Assembly: GCA_021779735.1 (NCBI GenBank)
Contig: JAJYAC010000002.1
Span: forward strand, 1 to 64,000
Length of the DNA: 64,000 bases
From: Actinomycetes bacterium
GTDB lineage: Bacteria; Actinomycetota; Acidimicrobiia; Acidimicrobiales; RAAP-2
Direction: 5' to 3'
Below the pieces are notes generated by a model that was given only the letters and a program-made list of their open reading frames with translations, was not told the DNA's origin and made no database searches. How positions within the stretch are numbered: the stretch's first letter is position 1; every line of letters starts with the position of its first letter. Made by a program: the position numbers and the translations under genes. Below, one piece after another: positions 18,463 through 26,328 of this stretch.

Positions 18463-19836
18463 ATGCCTATGACGTCGACGCAAAGTGGTGCGCGCCTGGC
18501 CGGCGCGCTCGTGCTCGTGGGTTCTCTTCTCGGACTGGTGTCGGAGGCGTCGGCGGTTTCGACCGTGACCGCGGTGTCGTCGAACGCCGACTGGCACCTG
18601 GTGGCCTCGATGAGCGGGCGCATGATGGGTCTCACGGGCGACGCGAGTGGCAACCTCCTCAGCTTTGACACGTCCCAGAACCTCTTTCAGCTTCCCGCCA
18701 CGGGACTCGCCAGCGCGATGAGTGCCAACGCGCCGATCCCCAACTCGTCTTTCGTACTCCTCGCGACGTCGTCCAACTCTGGATCGTGGATCGCGGGCAT
18801 CGCCCCTCTCAGCGATGGCACGACGCTCTTTGACAATGGAACCTCCAACGAAATTGACCTCGTCACGTCTCCGGGCACGGCGACGCCGGCCTACGTGAAC
18901 GGCTGGCTCGATGCACCCCAGGGGATGACCCTCGATCCCTCCGGTACCGCGCTCTACGTCGCCAACACCGCTGCGCACACCGTGGTGCGCGTGCCACGGG
19001 TAGGGGGAGCCTTCGACTGGGCGGCGGGGGCCACCATCGTGAGCGGACTCAACTACCCAACCCAAGTCCAAGTCGACGCGAACGGCGACCTCTACATCGC
19101 TGACCTGAACGACATGGCGATCTACGAGATGACGGCGAGCGCGGTCGCGGGCGTCGTTGGCGGTGGCTCGCCCGCGACACCCGCCAGCGGTCTCGTGACC
19201 CGGGCCTCGGGGCCAGACCTCCATGGCGTGAACGGTCTCGCGCTGGACCCAAGCGGAAACGTCTTCTTCTCGCTCTACCACGGCGAGACGCTGTCTAACG
19301 GTGGGATCTTCACCATAGGTGAGGTGCCGGCGTCGTGGTCGACGTCGCAACCGGCGACCCTGGCCAACGGTGGCGTCATCGACGTCGCGGACACGTCGTC
19401 GAGTCCGGCCATTGACTCGGGGGAACAGCCCTTGGCGATCGTCAACGGAGTTCTCTACACGGGTTCGTGGAACAGTGACAAGATCTACGGGTACCAACTG
19501 GGTTCAGTCGCGAGAGTGTCCAACCTCAGCGTGACGCTCAGCGGCGGGAACCTCGTCGCGTCCTGGTCGCCGGGCGGCTCACAGAGCTACACCTGCACCC
19601 TCCTCTACGGCTTCAATGCGCCGAGCAAGTTCACCGTGACGACGACCTCGTCGAACTGCGTGTTCTACAACGTGGGCAATATGCCCTATGGCGTGAGGGT
19701 CTCGGTGAACGGTTCGCCGTCGAGCGTCACCGCGTGGGCGACGCCGCTGCGCACGATCCTGTGTGTGCGAGGAAGCGTGCACCGCAAGGTGACGGGCGCG
19801 AACCCGCGCTGTCCCGCGGGCTTCACCCAGCGCTGA
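18463..19836 (+). CDS. Secreted NHL/beta-propeller-like protein with C-terminal Cys motif
   Basis: A 457-residue exported protein. Residues 1-32 form a signal peptide (hydrophobic ARLAGALVLVGSLLGLVSEASA). The body contains propeller-like repeats such as PQGMTLDPSGTALYVANTAAHTVVRVPR, YPTQVQVDANGDLYIADLND and GVNGLALDPSGNVFFSLYHG, resembling NHL/SMP-30 blades. A fibronectin-like beta domain follows (VARVSNLSVTLSGGNLVASWSPGG). The protein ends in a basic two-cysteine tail, CVRGSVHRKVTGANPRCPAGF, a tail type that recurs on actinobacterial exported proteins. The function is unknown; it is probably extracellular or wall-associated. A Shine-Dalgarno-like aaggtggg precedes the ATG. Codon use resembles its neighbours. 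Confidence 0.75.
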   Translation: MPMTSTQSGARLAGALVLVGSLLGLVSEASAVSTVTAVSSNADWHLVASMSGRMMGLTGDASGNLLSFDTSQNLFQLPATGLASAMSANAPIPNSSFVLLATSSNSGSWIAGIAPLSDGTTLFDNGTSNEIDLVTSPGTATPAYVNGWLDAPQGMTLDPSGTALYVANTAAHTVVRVPRVGGAFDWAAGATIVSGLNYPTQVQVDANGDLYIADLNDMAIYEMTASAVAGVVGGGSPATPASGLVTRASGPDLHGVNGLALDPSGNVFFSLYHGETLSNGGIFTIGEVPASWSTSQPATLANGGVIDVADTSSSPAIDSGEQPLAIVNGVLYTGSWNSDKIYGYQLGSVARVSNLSVTLSGGNLVASWSPGGSQSYTCTLLYGFNAPSKFTVTTTSSNCVFYNVGNMPYGVRVSVNGSPSSVTAWATPLRTILCVRGSVHRKVTGANPRCPAGFTQR

Positions 19837-19847
19837 GCATTCCCTGG

Positions 19848-19880
19848 ACGCCGCGTGGTGGCGTGGCCCGTGGGTCTTTT
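19848..19880 (+). terminator. Possible weak terminator after the secreted-protein gene
   Basis: Short GC-rich arms (ACGCC/GGCGT, then GGCCC/GGGTC) are followed by TCTTTTGT, 12-44 bp after the stop. The stems are short, so this is a tentative call. Confidence 0.25.
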
Positions 19881-19948
19881 GTCACAATCGCGTGACCCTC
19901 GCCGGCTCGACGGCCGGCCTCGAGGCGTCATGCCAGCATATTCCCTGA

Positions 19949-19962
19949 TAAATGTGTATTTA
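19949..19962. promoter_or_regulatory. AT-rich inverted repeat TAAAT-N4-ATTTA
   Basis: A perfect 5-bp inverted repeat (TAAATGTGTATTTA) stands out in an otherwise GC-rich intergenic region, about 150 bp before sqr and upstream of its putative core promoter. It could bind an additional regulator of the sulfide operon. No factor can be named. Confidence 0.35.
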
Positions 19963-20042
19963 CTGTTGGTGTCTAGTCCGCTGCCCCGCGCCGCCACCCT
20001 CGCGTCGCGCGCCGCGGGGTGTCTCCGTGTGGTTGCATCGTC

Positions 20043-20058
20043 ATACCCTGGGGGGTAT
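20043..20058. promoter_or_regulatory. CsoR/CstR-type operator 1
   Basis: ATACCC-TGGG-GGGTAT is a perfect 6-bp inverted repeat matching the ATACCC..GGGTAT operators bound by CsoR/CstR-family repressors. Its last bases overlap TATAGT (20056-20061), a likely -10 of the sqr promoter, so binding would block RNA polymerase. A CstR-like gene lies in the operon. Confidence 0.8.
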
Positions 20059-20075
20059 AGTGGGGAAACGCGAAC

Positions 20076-20092
20076 ATACCCCCAGGGGGTGT
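20076..20092. promoter_or_regulatory. CsoR/CstR-type operator 2
   Basis: ATACCCCC-A-GGGGGTGT is an 8-bp inverted repeat with one mismatch. Its centre is about 33 bp downstream of operator 1, in the predicted early transcribed region and before the sqr ribosome site. Two tandem sites around one promoter suggest tight repression by the CstR-like protein encoded in the same operon. Confidence 0.75.
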
Positions 20093-20114
20093 GAGCGAAC
20101 ACCCGGGAGGTGTC

Positions 20115-21569
20115 ATGGCACGAGTAGTTGTTCTGGGGGCGGGAATCTCCGGCCACACGGCCGCGCTGCACCTGCGCCGCAAACTGGGCAAGGCCCACGA
20201 AGTGCTCGTCGTCTCGCCTAACTCGAAGTGGAACTGGATCCCCTCGAACATCTGGGTCGGTGTTGGCAACATGAAGGCCGAGGACGTCGTCTTTCCCCTC
20301 GCCCCGGTGTATCGGCGCAAGGGCATCACCTTTCACCAGGCTCTCGCCATTGAGCTGCACCCGGAGGGCTCGAGCGACCTGGCCCAGCCCCACGTCACCG
20401 TGCGCTACACCGACCCCGCGCGCGAGGGCGACGTCGCCAACATCACCTACGACTTCCTGATCAACGCGACCGGCCCGAAGTTGAACTTCGCCGCCACGCC
20501 GGGTCTCGGTCCCGACGCCAACACCGTCTCGGTGTGCACCCCCCAGCACGCCGTGCAGGCGTCAGAGCACCTGGCCCGGGCGATCGACAAGATGAAGAAG
20601 GGCGAACGCCAGAAGCTGGTGATCGGCGTCGGTCACGGCACGTGCACGTGCGAGGGCGCGGCCTTCGAGTACACCTTCAACGTCGAGCACGAACTGCGCA
20701 GTGCGGGCGTGCGCGACAAGGCCGAGGTGACCTACCTCACCAACGAGTACGAGTTGGGCGACTTCGGCGTGGGCGGCATGGTCTTTCACGAGGGCGGCGA
20801 GGAGACCACCAGCAAGCTCTGGACCGAGTCGCTCTTTCGCGAGCGTGAGGTCAAAGCCGTCACTCAGGCCCACGTGGAGAAGATCGAGCCGGGTGTCATC
20901 TTCTACGAGCAGCTCGACGGGACCAAGAGCACCCTCGACTTCGACTTCGCCATGCTGTTGCCGCCCTTTCGCGGCGCGGATTTGAAGGCGTTCGACCGCG
21001 ACGGCAACGACATCTCGGCCGAGATGTTCCTGCCCAGTGGCTTCATGAAGGTCGACGCCGACTACGAGGCCAAGCCCTACGAGGAGTGGAGCGCGAAGGA
21101 CTGGCCCTCGACGTACGAGTCCGGGCGCTACCCCAACGTCTTTGGCGTGGGCATCGCCTTCGCACCGCCCCACCAGATCTCGGTGCCGCGCAAGAGTCCC
21201 AACGGCACGGTCATCACGCCGGCGCCCCCGCGCACCGGCATGCCCTCGGGCGTGATGGGAAAGACGGTGGCTCTCACCATTGTCGATCGCATTAACAAGG
21301 GCGTGACGAGTTCGCACACGGCCTCGATGGCCGACATGGGCGCGGCCTGCGTGGCCTCGGCCGGTACGGGGCTGCGTCGCGGCACCGCGGCGTCGATGAC
21401 GATGTACCCGGTGGTGCCGGACTACAAGCGCTTCCCCGGATCGGGTCGTTCGGACAAGGACACCTTCGGCGAAATCGGCCTCGCCGGGCACTGGATCAAG
21501 TACATGCTCCACGTGCTCTTCCTCTACAAGGCCAAGGCTCGCCCCCTCTGGTACCTGATCCCGGAATAG
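20115..21569 (+). CDS. sqr: Sulfide:quinone oxidoreductase
   Basis: A 484-residue FAD flavoprotein that oxidises sulfide to sulfane sulfur and passes electrons to the quinone pool at the cytoplasmic membrane. The N-terminal dinucleotide motif is VVVLGAGISG. Cysteines that could carry the persulfide relay occur in VCTPQ, HGTCTCEG and GAACVAS. The C-terminal region (GLAGHWIKYMLHVLFLYKAKARPLWYLIPE) is amphipathic, as expected for the membrane anchor of SQRs. The ATG at 20115 is chosen for its cgggagg ribosome site; an in-frame upstream start would add eight residues lying inside operator 2. It is the first gene of a six-gene operon and is preceded by two CstR-type operators. Confidence 0.92.
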   Translation: MARVVVLGAGISGHTAALHLRRKLGKAHEVLVVSPNSKWNWIPSNIWVGVGNMKAEDVVFPLAPVYRRKGITFHQALAIELHPEGSSDLAQPHVTVRYTDPAREGDVANITYDFLINATGPKLNFAATPGLGPDANTVSVCTPQHAVQASEHLARAIDKMKKGERQKLVIGVGHGTCTCEGAAFEYTFNVEHELRSAGVRDKAEVTYLTNEYELGDFGVGGMVFHEGGEETTSKLWTESLFREREVKAVTQAHVEKIEPGVIFYEQLDGTKSTLDFDFAMLLPPFRGADLKAFDRDGNDISAEMFLPSGFMKVDADYEAKPYEEWSAKDWPSTYESGRYPNVFGVGIAFAPPHQISVPRKSPNGTVITPAPPRTGMPSGVMGKTVALTIVDRINKGVTSSHTASMADMGAACVASAGTGLRRGTAASMTMYPVVPDYKRFPGSGRSDKDTFGEIGLAGHWIKYMLHVLFLYKAKARPLWYLIPE

Positions 21570-21576
21570 GAGAGCC

Positions 21577-21723
21577 ATGGACAACGCGACGAACGACATT
21601 GCCAACGCCCCCGAGCCCAGCACCCACGTGCTGCGCCAGCGCGCCAACCCGCTGTATCAGACCTGGCGCTTCATCGCGCTCAACATTCGCTTCGTGACCA
21701 TGATCTTCAAGGGTGGCCACTAG
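21577..21723 (+). CDS. 48-aa small protein of the sqr operon
   Basis: An open frame of 48 codons begins at an ATG 7 bp after the sqr stop, preceded by ggagagcc. The N-terminal half is polar (MDNATNDIANAPEPSTHVL). The C-terminal half, NPLYQTWRFIALNIRFVTMIFKGGH, is an aromatic, basic amphipathic stretch suited to lying on a membrane. Its last base overlaps a possible upstream start of the CstR gene. I do not recognise a characterised family. The position suggests a small partner of SQR, perhaps helping membrane attachment. Confidence 0.7.
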   Translation: MDNATNDIANAPEPSTHVLRQRANPLYQTWRFIALNIRFVTMIFKGGH

Positions 21724-21761
21724 TGACCGACGTGAGTAAGTACCAAGAAGAAAGGACTTCC

Positions 21762-22043
21762 GTGCCCACCGATTCACACGTCCTCCAGGACACTGAGCAG
21801 CTCGCGCTGATCTCCAAGCGCCTCAAGCGCGCCCACGGTCAGATGGGTGCGGTCGTGCGCATGCTCGAAGAGGGGCGCAGTTGCGAGGACGTGATCACCC
21901 AGATGGCGGCCGTCAACAAGGCGATCAACACCGCAGCCTTCATGTTGATCAGTTCGAGTCTGCGCGAGTGCATCGTCGATCCGGCGATCGACTCCGAATC
22001 CATGACCGACAAACTGCAGCGGCTCTTCTTGAGTCTGGCCTGA
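21762..22043 (+). CDS. cstR: CstR-like persulfide-sensing repressor (CsoR/DUF156 family)
   Basis: A 93-residue all-helical metal/thiol-sensing repressor. Two conserved cysteines, Cys41 (GRSCEDV) and Cys70 (LRECIVD), lie 29 residues apart, as in CsoR. The residue four before the second cysteine, which is His in copper-sensing CsoR, is Ser here. That pattern matches the CstR subgroup, which senses sulfane sulfur by forming di-, tri- or tetrasulfides between the cysteines. The GTG at 21762 is preferred because agaaagga lies about six bases upstream; a GTG at 21723 would add 13 residues. The matching operators lie in front of sqr, implying autoregulation of the whole operon. Confidence 0.88.
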   Translation: MPTDSHVLQDTEQLALISKRLKRAHGQMGAVVRMLEEGRSCEDVITQMAAVNKAINTAAFMLISSSLRECIVDPAIDSESMTDKLQRLFLSLA

Positions 22044-22051
22044 GGAGAGAC

Positions 22052-23695
22052 ATGCGAGTCATCATTGTGGGTGGAGTGGCGGGCGGCATGTCCGCGGCGA
22101 CCCGGCTCCGTCGATTGGACAACGACGCGGAGATCATTGTCCTCGAGCGCAGCGGCTACGTCTCGTACGCCAACTGTGGATTGCCCTACTACGTGGGCGG
22201 CGTGATCGAAAAAGAGGAGAGCCTTCTGCTCCAGACGCCCGAGTCGCTCTTTGAGCGTTTCCACCTCGACGTGCGCGTGCACCACGAGGTCACCGCGATC
22301 GACCCCGCCACCAAGAGCGTGAGCGTGCGTCGCCTCGACGAGGGTGACACCTTCGACCTCGACTACGACTACCTCATCCTGAGCCCGGGCGCCTCGCCGG
22401 TGATTCCACCGGTGCCGGGCATCGAGCGGGCCCTCGCGCTTCGCACCGTCGAAGACGTCGAGCGCATGGCGGCGGCGCTGGATCGCGCGGCGCGTCACGC
22501 GGTGGTGATCGGCGGCGGCTTCATCGGCGTCGAGATCGCCGAAAACCTGACCGAGCGCGGTGTCGCGACCACGATCGTCGAAGCCGCCGACCAGCTCCTG
22601 GCGCCCCTCGACCCCGAGATGGCCCAACTCGTCACCGACGAGATGACCCGTCACGGCGTGGACGTGCGTCTGGCCGACGGCGTCGACGCCGTGACTCCGA
22701 CCGCGGTGCAGCTGCGCTCGGGCGAAGTGATCCCGGCCGACCTCGTGGTGGTGGCCATCGGCGTGCGTCCCGACGTCAGTCTGGCGCGCGCGGCGGGACT
22801 GACGATTGGCGCGAGAGGGGGCGTGGCGGTCGACGAGTTCAATCGCACGAGTGATCCCCTCATCTACGCCATCGGCGACGTGGCCGAGAAGTCCGACGCC
22901 CTCGACGGCGCCGCGACCCTCGTGCCGCTCGCGAACGTGGCGAACCGCCACGGCCGCGTCGTGGCCGACCACCTCACCGGACGACTCGTGCGCCCACGCG
23001 CGACGATCGGCACGGCCATCGTGAAGGTCTTTGACCTGACCATCGCGGCCACCGGCTGGAACGAAAAGCGCCTCGTCGCGGCCGGTCGCGCCGCGCTGGC
23101 GATTCACACCCACCCCTCGAGCCACGCGGGCTACTACCCGGGCGCGCGCCAGATGGCGCTCAAGATCATGGTCGAGCCCACCACGGGCGAGATCCTGGGG
23201 GCCCAGGGGGTCGGCACCGAGGGCGTGGACAAGCGCATCGACGTGCTGGCCACCGCGATTCGCGGCGACATCTCCGCACCCGAGTTGGCCGACCTCGAGC
23301 TCGCCTACGCGCCGCCCTTCGGCTCGGCGAAGGACCCCGTGAACATCTTGGGCTACGTGGCCGAGAACGTGCTCTCGGGCCTCGTCAAGACGGTCCAGTG
23401 GAGCGAGGTCGCCGAGTACCGCGACCGCGGCGCTCAACTGGTGGACGTGCGAACCGCCGGCGAGTTCGCCCGGGGCAGCGTGCCCGGCGCGATCAACCTG
23501 CCGGTCGATGAGATTCGCGAGCGCTTCGGCGAACTCGAACCGCGTGAGATCGTCGTTATCTGTCAGGTCGGCCAGCGTGGCCACACCGCGACCCGACTAC
23601 TCAACGAACTGGGCTTTGACGCCCGCAACCTCGATGGTGGTTACAAGACGTGGAGCTCGTCGCCTGCGGCGACGTCGCTCGCCCTCGTCGGTTAG
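22052..23695 (+). CDS. CoA-disulfide reductase-rhodanese fusion (persulfide reductase)
   Basis: A 547-residue flavoprotein of the CoADR-RHD type. The N-terminal FAD motif is VIIVGGVAGGMSAATRLRR, and the single active-site Cys42 lies in SYANCGLPYY. The NAD(P) motif is VVIGGGFIGVEIAENL. A C-terminal rhodanese domain begins near residue 450 (QLVDVRTAGEFARGSVPGAINLP) and has its catalytic Cys504 in VICQVGQRG. Enzymes of this architecture reduce CoA persulfide, polysulfide or sulfane sulfur with NADH. The product of SQR would be its substrate source. The ATG at 22052 has a tgaggaga ribosome site and begins 8 bp after cstR. Confidence 0.92.
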   Translation: MRVIIVGGVAGGMSAATRLRRLDNDAEIIVLERSGYVSYANCGLPYYVGGVIEKEESLLLQTPESLFERFHLDVRVHHEVTAIDPATKSVSVRRLDEGDTFDLDYDYLILSPGASPVIPPVPGIERALALRTVEDVERMAAALDRAARHAVVIGGGFIGVEIAENLTERGVATTIVEAADQLLAPLDPEMAQLVTDEMTRHGVDVRLADGVDAVTPTAVQLRSGEVIPADLVVVAIGVRPDVSLARAAGLTIGARGGVAVDEFNRTSDPLIYAIGDVAEKSDALDGAATLVPLANVANRHGRVVADHLTGRLVRPRATIGTAIVKVFDLTIAATGWNEKRLVAAGRAALAIHTHPSSHAGYYPGARQMALKIMVEPTTGEILGAQGVGTEGVDKRIDVLATAIRGDISAPELADLELAYAPPFGSAKDPVNILGYVAENVLSGLVKTVQWSEVAEYRDRGAQLVDVRTAGEFARGSVPGAINLPVDEIRERFGELEPREIVVICQVGQRGHTATRLLNELGFDARNLDGGYKTWSSSPAATSLALVG

Positions 23696-23737
23696 CCCCT
23701 CGAAAATAAAAGAAACAAGGAAAGGTACACCACCACT

Positions 23738-23902
23738 ATGTGTCATCGGACAACGTGTCGCACGTGCAACAAGCCCACGTGGAGCGGCTGCGGCAACCAC
23801 ATCGAGCAGGCCCTGGCCGGCGTTCCCAAGGCTGAGCGTTGCCAGTGCGACGCGAGCTCCTCATCGGGCGGCGGACTCTTCTCGAAACTCCTCGGTCGCT
23901 AG
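23738..23902 (+). CDS. 54-aa cysteine-rich small protein
   Basis: An ATG preceded by aaggaaagg opens a 54-codon frame rich in cysteine. Two CxxC-like pairs (TCRTC and WSGCG) and a third region (RCQCD) flank the conserved-looking segment NKPTWSGCGNHIEQALAGVPKAERCQC, followed by a Ser/Gly linker and a short hydrophobic-basic tail. The pattern MC...C..C.KPTW.GCG.H resembles a family of small uncharacterised proteins found in several phyla, possibly zinc-binding. The gene is 42 bp after the persulfide reductase and 3 bp before the methyltransferase, so it belongs to the sulfide operon. Too short for most gene callers. Confidence 0.8.
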   Translation: MCHRTTCRTCNKPTWSGCGNHIEQALAGVPKAERCQCDASSSSGGGLFSKLLGR

Positions 23903-23905
23903 ATC

Positions 23906-24676
23906 GTGAGCGCGGCGGACACCTGGCGCGACTCGCTGGCGGCGTGGGCTCTACCCGAGCACATCCTCGCCGGCGCCGAAGAGAGCCCCTGGATCCATCC
24001 GCCCGAGTTATTCACCCTCCCCACGGTCATCGACCTCACGCCGAGCCACGCGCGCGCGCGTGAGGCGATGCCCGAGGGTGGGAGCGTCCTCGACGTGGGC
24101 TGCGGGGGCGGCGTGGCCGCCTTCGCCCTCGTGCCGCCGGCCGCTCGGGTGATCGGCGTCGACCACCAGGGCGCGATGCTTGAGATGTTCGCGCGCAGCG
24201 CCGCCGAGCGCGGCGTCGCGTGCGCGACGGTGGAGGGCTTCTGGCCCGCGGTGGCCAACCGCGTCGAGATCGCCGACGTCGTCACGGCCCACCACGTCGT
24301 CTACAACGTCGGTGACATCGTTCCCTTCCTCACCGCGCTGAGCGAGCACGCGCGCGCTCGCGTCGTACTCGAGCTGCCCGAGCGTCACCCTCTTTCGGCG
24401 ATGTCTGACGCCTGGCGTCACTTCTGGGGCCTCGAACGGCCCGTCGGGCCCACGCCCGAGGACCTGCTTGCGGTCCTTGCCGACATGGGCGTGACGGCCA
24501 CGCGAGAGAGTTTCGTCGCGCCCCTGCGAGGCGAGCACGACCTCGCGCGGGCTGCGCACTTCGCGCGTATCCGCCTCTGCCTGCCCGCCGCGCGCGAGTC
24601 CGAGGTCTACGACTACCTCGCCAGCCAACCCGCGCCGATCGCTCGCGAGCTCTCGACGATCTGGTGGGACGTCTAG
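23906..24676 (+). CDS. SAM-dependent class I methyltransferase
   Basis: A 256-residue protein with a Rossmann-type methyltransferase fold. Motif I is VLDVGCGGG (residues 61-69), followed by VIGVDHQGAMLEMFA with the ribose-binding acidic residue, and DVVTAHHVVYNV as motif III/IV. The substrate is unknown. It is the last gene of the sqr operon, starting 3 bp after the Cys-rich gene. A thiol or sulfide methyltransferase role is a guess from context only. Its stop shares CTAG with the convergent cydC. Confidence 0.8.
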   Translation: MSAADTWRDSLAAWALPEHILAGAEESPWIHPPELFTLPTVIDLTPSHARAREAMPEGGSVLDVGCGGGVAAFALVPPAARVIGVDHQGAMLEMFARSAAERGVACATVEGFWPAVANRVEIADVVTAHHVVYNVGDIVPFLTALSEHARARVVLELPERHPLSAMSDAWRHFWGLERPVGPTPEDLLAVLADMGVTATRESFVAPLRGEHDLARAAHFARIRLCLPAARESEVYDYLASQPAPIARELSTIWWDV

Positions 24677-26328
24677 GACGACTCGAGGTCGCCCTCGAGG
24701 CGACCGTCGCGTAGTGCCACCCGTCGCGTCGCGACGGCGCGGTCACGCTCGCGGTGCGAGATGATCACGATGATGGCCTGCGGGTCGTGGCGAGTGAGCC
24801 GAGCGAGTACGTCGCGCGCGCTCGCCTCGTCGAGGCCCTCGGTGGGTTCGTCCACGAGCAGGACCCGTCGACCCGTGAGGTACTCGCGCGCGAGACCCAG
24901 ACGTCGTTGCTCGCCGCCCGAGAGTCCCGTTGTCTCGCCGCCGAGGGGCGTCTCCAGGCCCTGGGCGAGGCCGCCGAGCCACGACGCGAGTCCGGCGCGC
25001 TCGAGGGCCGAGGTCACCTCGACGTCGCTCGCCTGAGCGCGCGCGACGCGCACGTTGGCTCCCACCGACGCGTGAAAGACGTGGGGCGTGTCCTCGGCGA
25101 GACCCACGCGCGCGCGCACCTGATCGGCCGCGAGCTCGTGGTAGGGGCGCGAGGCGAGCGAGATCTCCCCGCGCGAGGGCGTGAGGAATTTCGCGAGGAG
25201 GCGGGCGAACGTGGTCTTGCCCGCGCCGCTGCGACCCTCGAGGACGACGACGTCTCCGGGTGAGAGTGTGAGAGAGACGCCGCTCAGGACGGCTTCGTCG
25301 CGGGCAAAGGTCACGTCGCGTGCGACGAGCTCGCCGTCGCTCTCGACCTCGCTCGCGCGCGCGGGGGGGTCAACGACGGGCCAGGGGACGCGTTCGAGCG
25401 CGCTGAAGCGAGCGAGCGCCGCACGCTGGGGACCGCTGTCGATGAGACCAGTGCCGGCGGCCGCCACCATGTCGAGCGCGGCGAGGACCAAGAGGACCGG
25501 CACCGCGACGAGCGCGCGGTTGAGGCCCCCGAGGCGTGCGTGGGCGCTCGCGAGAAGAACGAGCAGCGCCCCGGTGCCGGAGGTCGCCACCATCAAGACC
25601 TCGGCGAGGGCCCGCCAGCGCCGCCGACGCGCCTCGGCCGCGTCGTAGGCGGCCTCGAGTGCGTCGAGTCGGCGGGCGAGCGCGACGTGCGCGCCACCCA
25701 TCGCGTACTCCTCCCAGCCAGCGGCGACGTCGGCGGTGATCCCCGAGATCGCCGCTCGCGCCGCGGTGAGATCGGCGTCGGCGCGAGCGAGGGCGCGTCG
25801 CGTGATCCACGGCCACGCGACGAGGTCGCCGGCCAGACAGAGCACGAGGAGGACGCCGGAGGCGCCCACCACCACGCCACTGACCAGGGCGGTGACGAGT
25901 CCCGCCGCGGCGCTCGTTACCAGTGGACCCGACACGCTCGCGAGCAGGTCCTCGACGGTCTCGACGTCGCGCACCGCGAGGTCAACGACGTCGGCGCTGC
26001 GCGGACCGAGACCGGCGGGCACGCGCGGCTCGATGAGACGAGCGACGCGTTGGCGCACCGTGCCCATCACGCTCAGCACGACCCCGTGAGTGAGGGTGCG
26101 CTCGAGGTAGCGCCCGGCGGCCTTGGCGAGAGCGAAGAGCTGGACGAGACCCATCGGCACCGTGAGTGAGAGCACCGCGGGACGTTGCGCCGCACGCACG
26201 ATGAGCCACGCCGACGTGCCGGCGAGACCCACCGTGGCCAGTCCCACCCCGAGACCGGCTCCGAGCGCGCGTGTGACGGCGCGTCGCTGCGCGACGAGGG
26301 CCGCGCCGACGAGGGATTGCGACTTCAC
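24673..26328 (-). CDS. cydC: Cytochrome bd biogenesis ABC exporter subunit CydC
   Basis: A 551-residue ABC exporter half with an N-terminal membrane domain of about six helices and a C-terminal ATPase domain. Walker A is EGRSGAGKTTF, the signature is LSGGEQRRLGLAREYL and Walker B is VLLVDEPTEGLD. With CydD it forms the heterodimeric transporter needed for assembling cytochrome bd, historically described as a cysteine/glutathione exporter. The GTG at 26328 is chosen because it overlaps the cydD stop (GTGA) and gives the normal length. Last gene of cydABDC. Confidence 0.93.
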   Translation of the reverse strand: MKSQSLVGAALVAQRRAVTRALGAGLGVGLATVGLAGTSAWLIVRAAQRPAVLSLTVPMGLVQLFALAKAAGRYLERTLTHGVVLSVMGTVRQRVARLIEPRVPAGLGPRSADVVDLAVRDVETVEDLLASVSGPLVTSAAAGLVTALVSGVVVGASGVLLVLCLAGDLVAWPWITRRALARADADLTAARAAISGITADVAAGWEEYAMGGAHVALARRLDALEAAYDAAEARRRRWRALAEVLMVATSGTGALLVLLASAHARLGGLNRALVAVPVLLVLAALDMVAAAGTGLIDSGPQRAALARFSALERVPWPVVDPPARASEVESDGELVARDVTFARDEAVLSGVSLTLSPGDVVVLEGRSGAGKTTFARLLAKFLTPSRGEISLASRPYHELAADQVRARVGLAEDTPHVFHASVGANVRVARAQASDVEVTSALERAGLASWLGGLAQGLETPLGGETTGLSGGEQRRLGLAREYLTGRRVLLVDEPTEGLDEASARDVLARLTRHDPQAIIVIISHRERDRAVATRRVALRDGRLEGDLESS

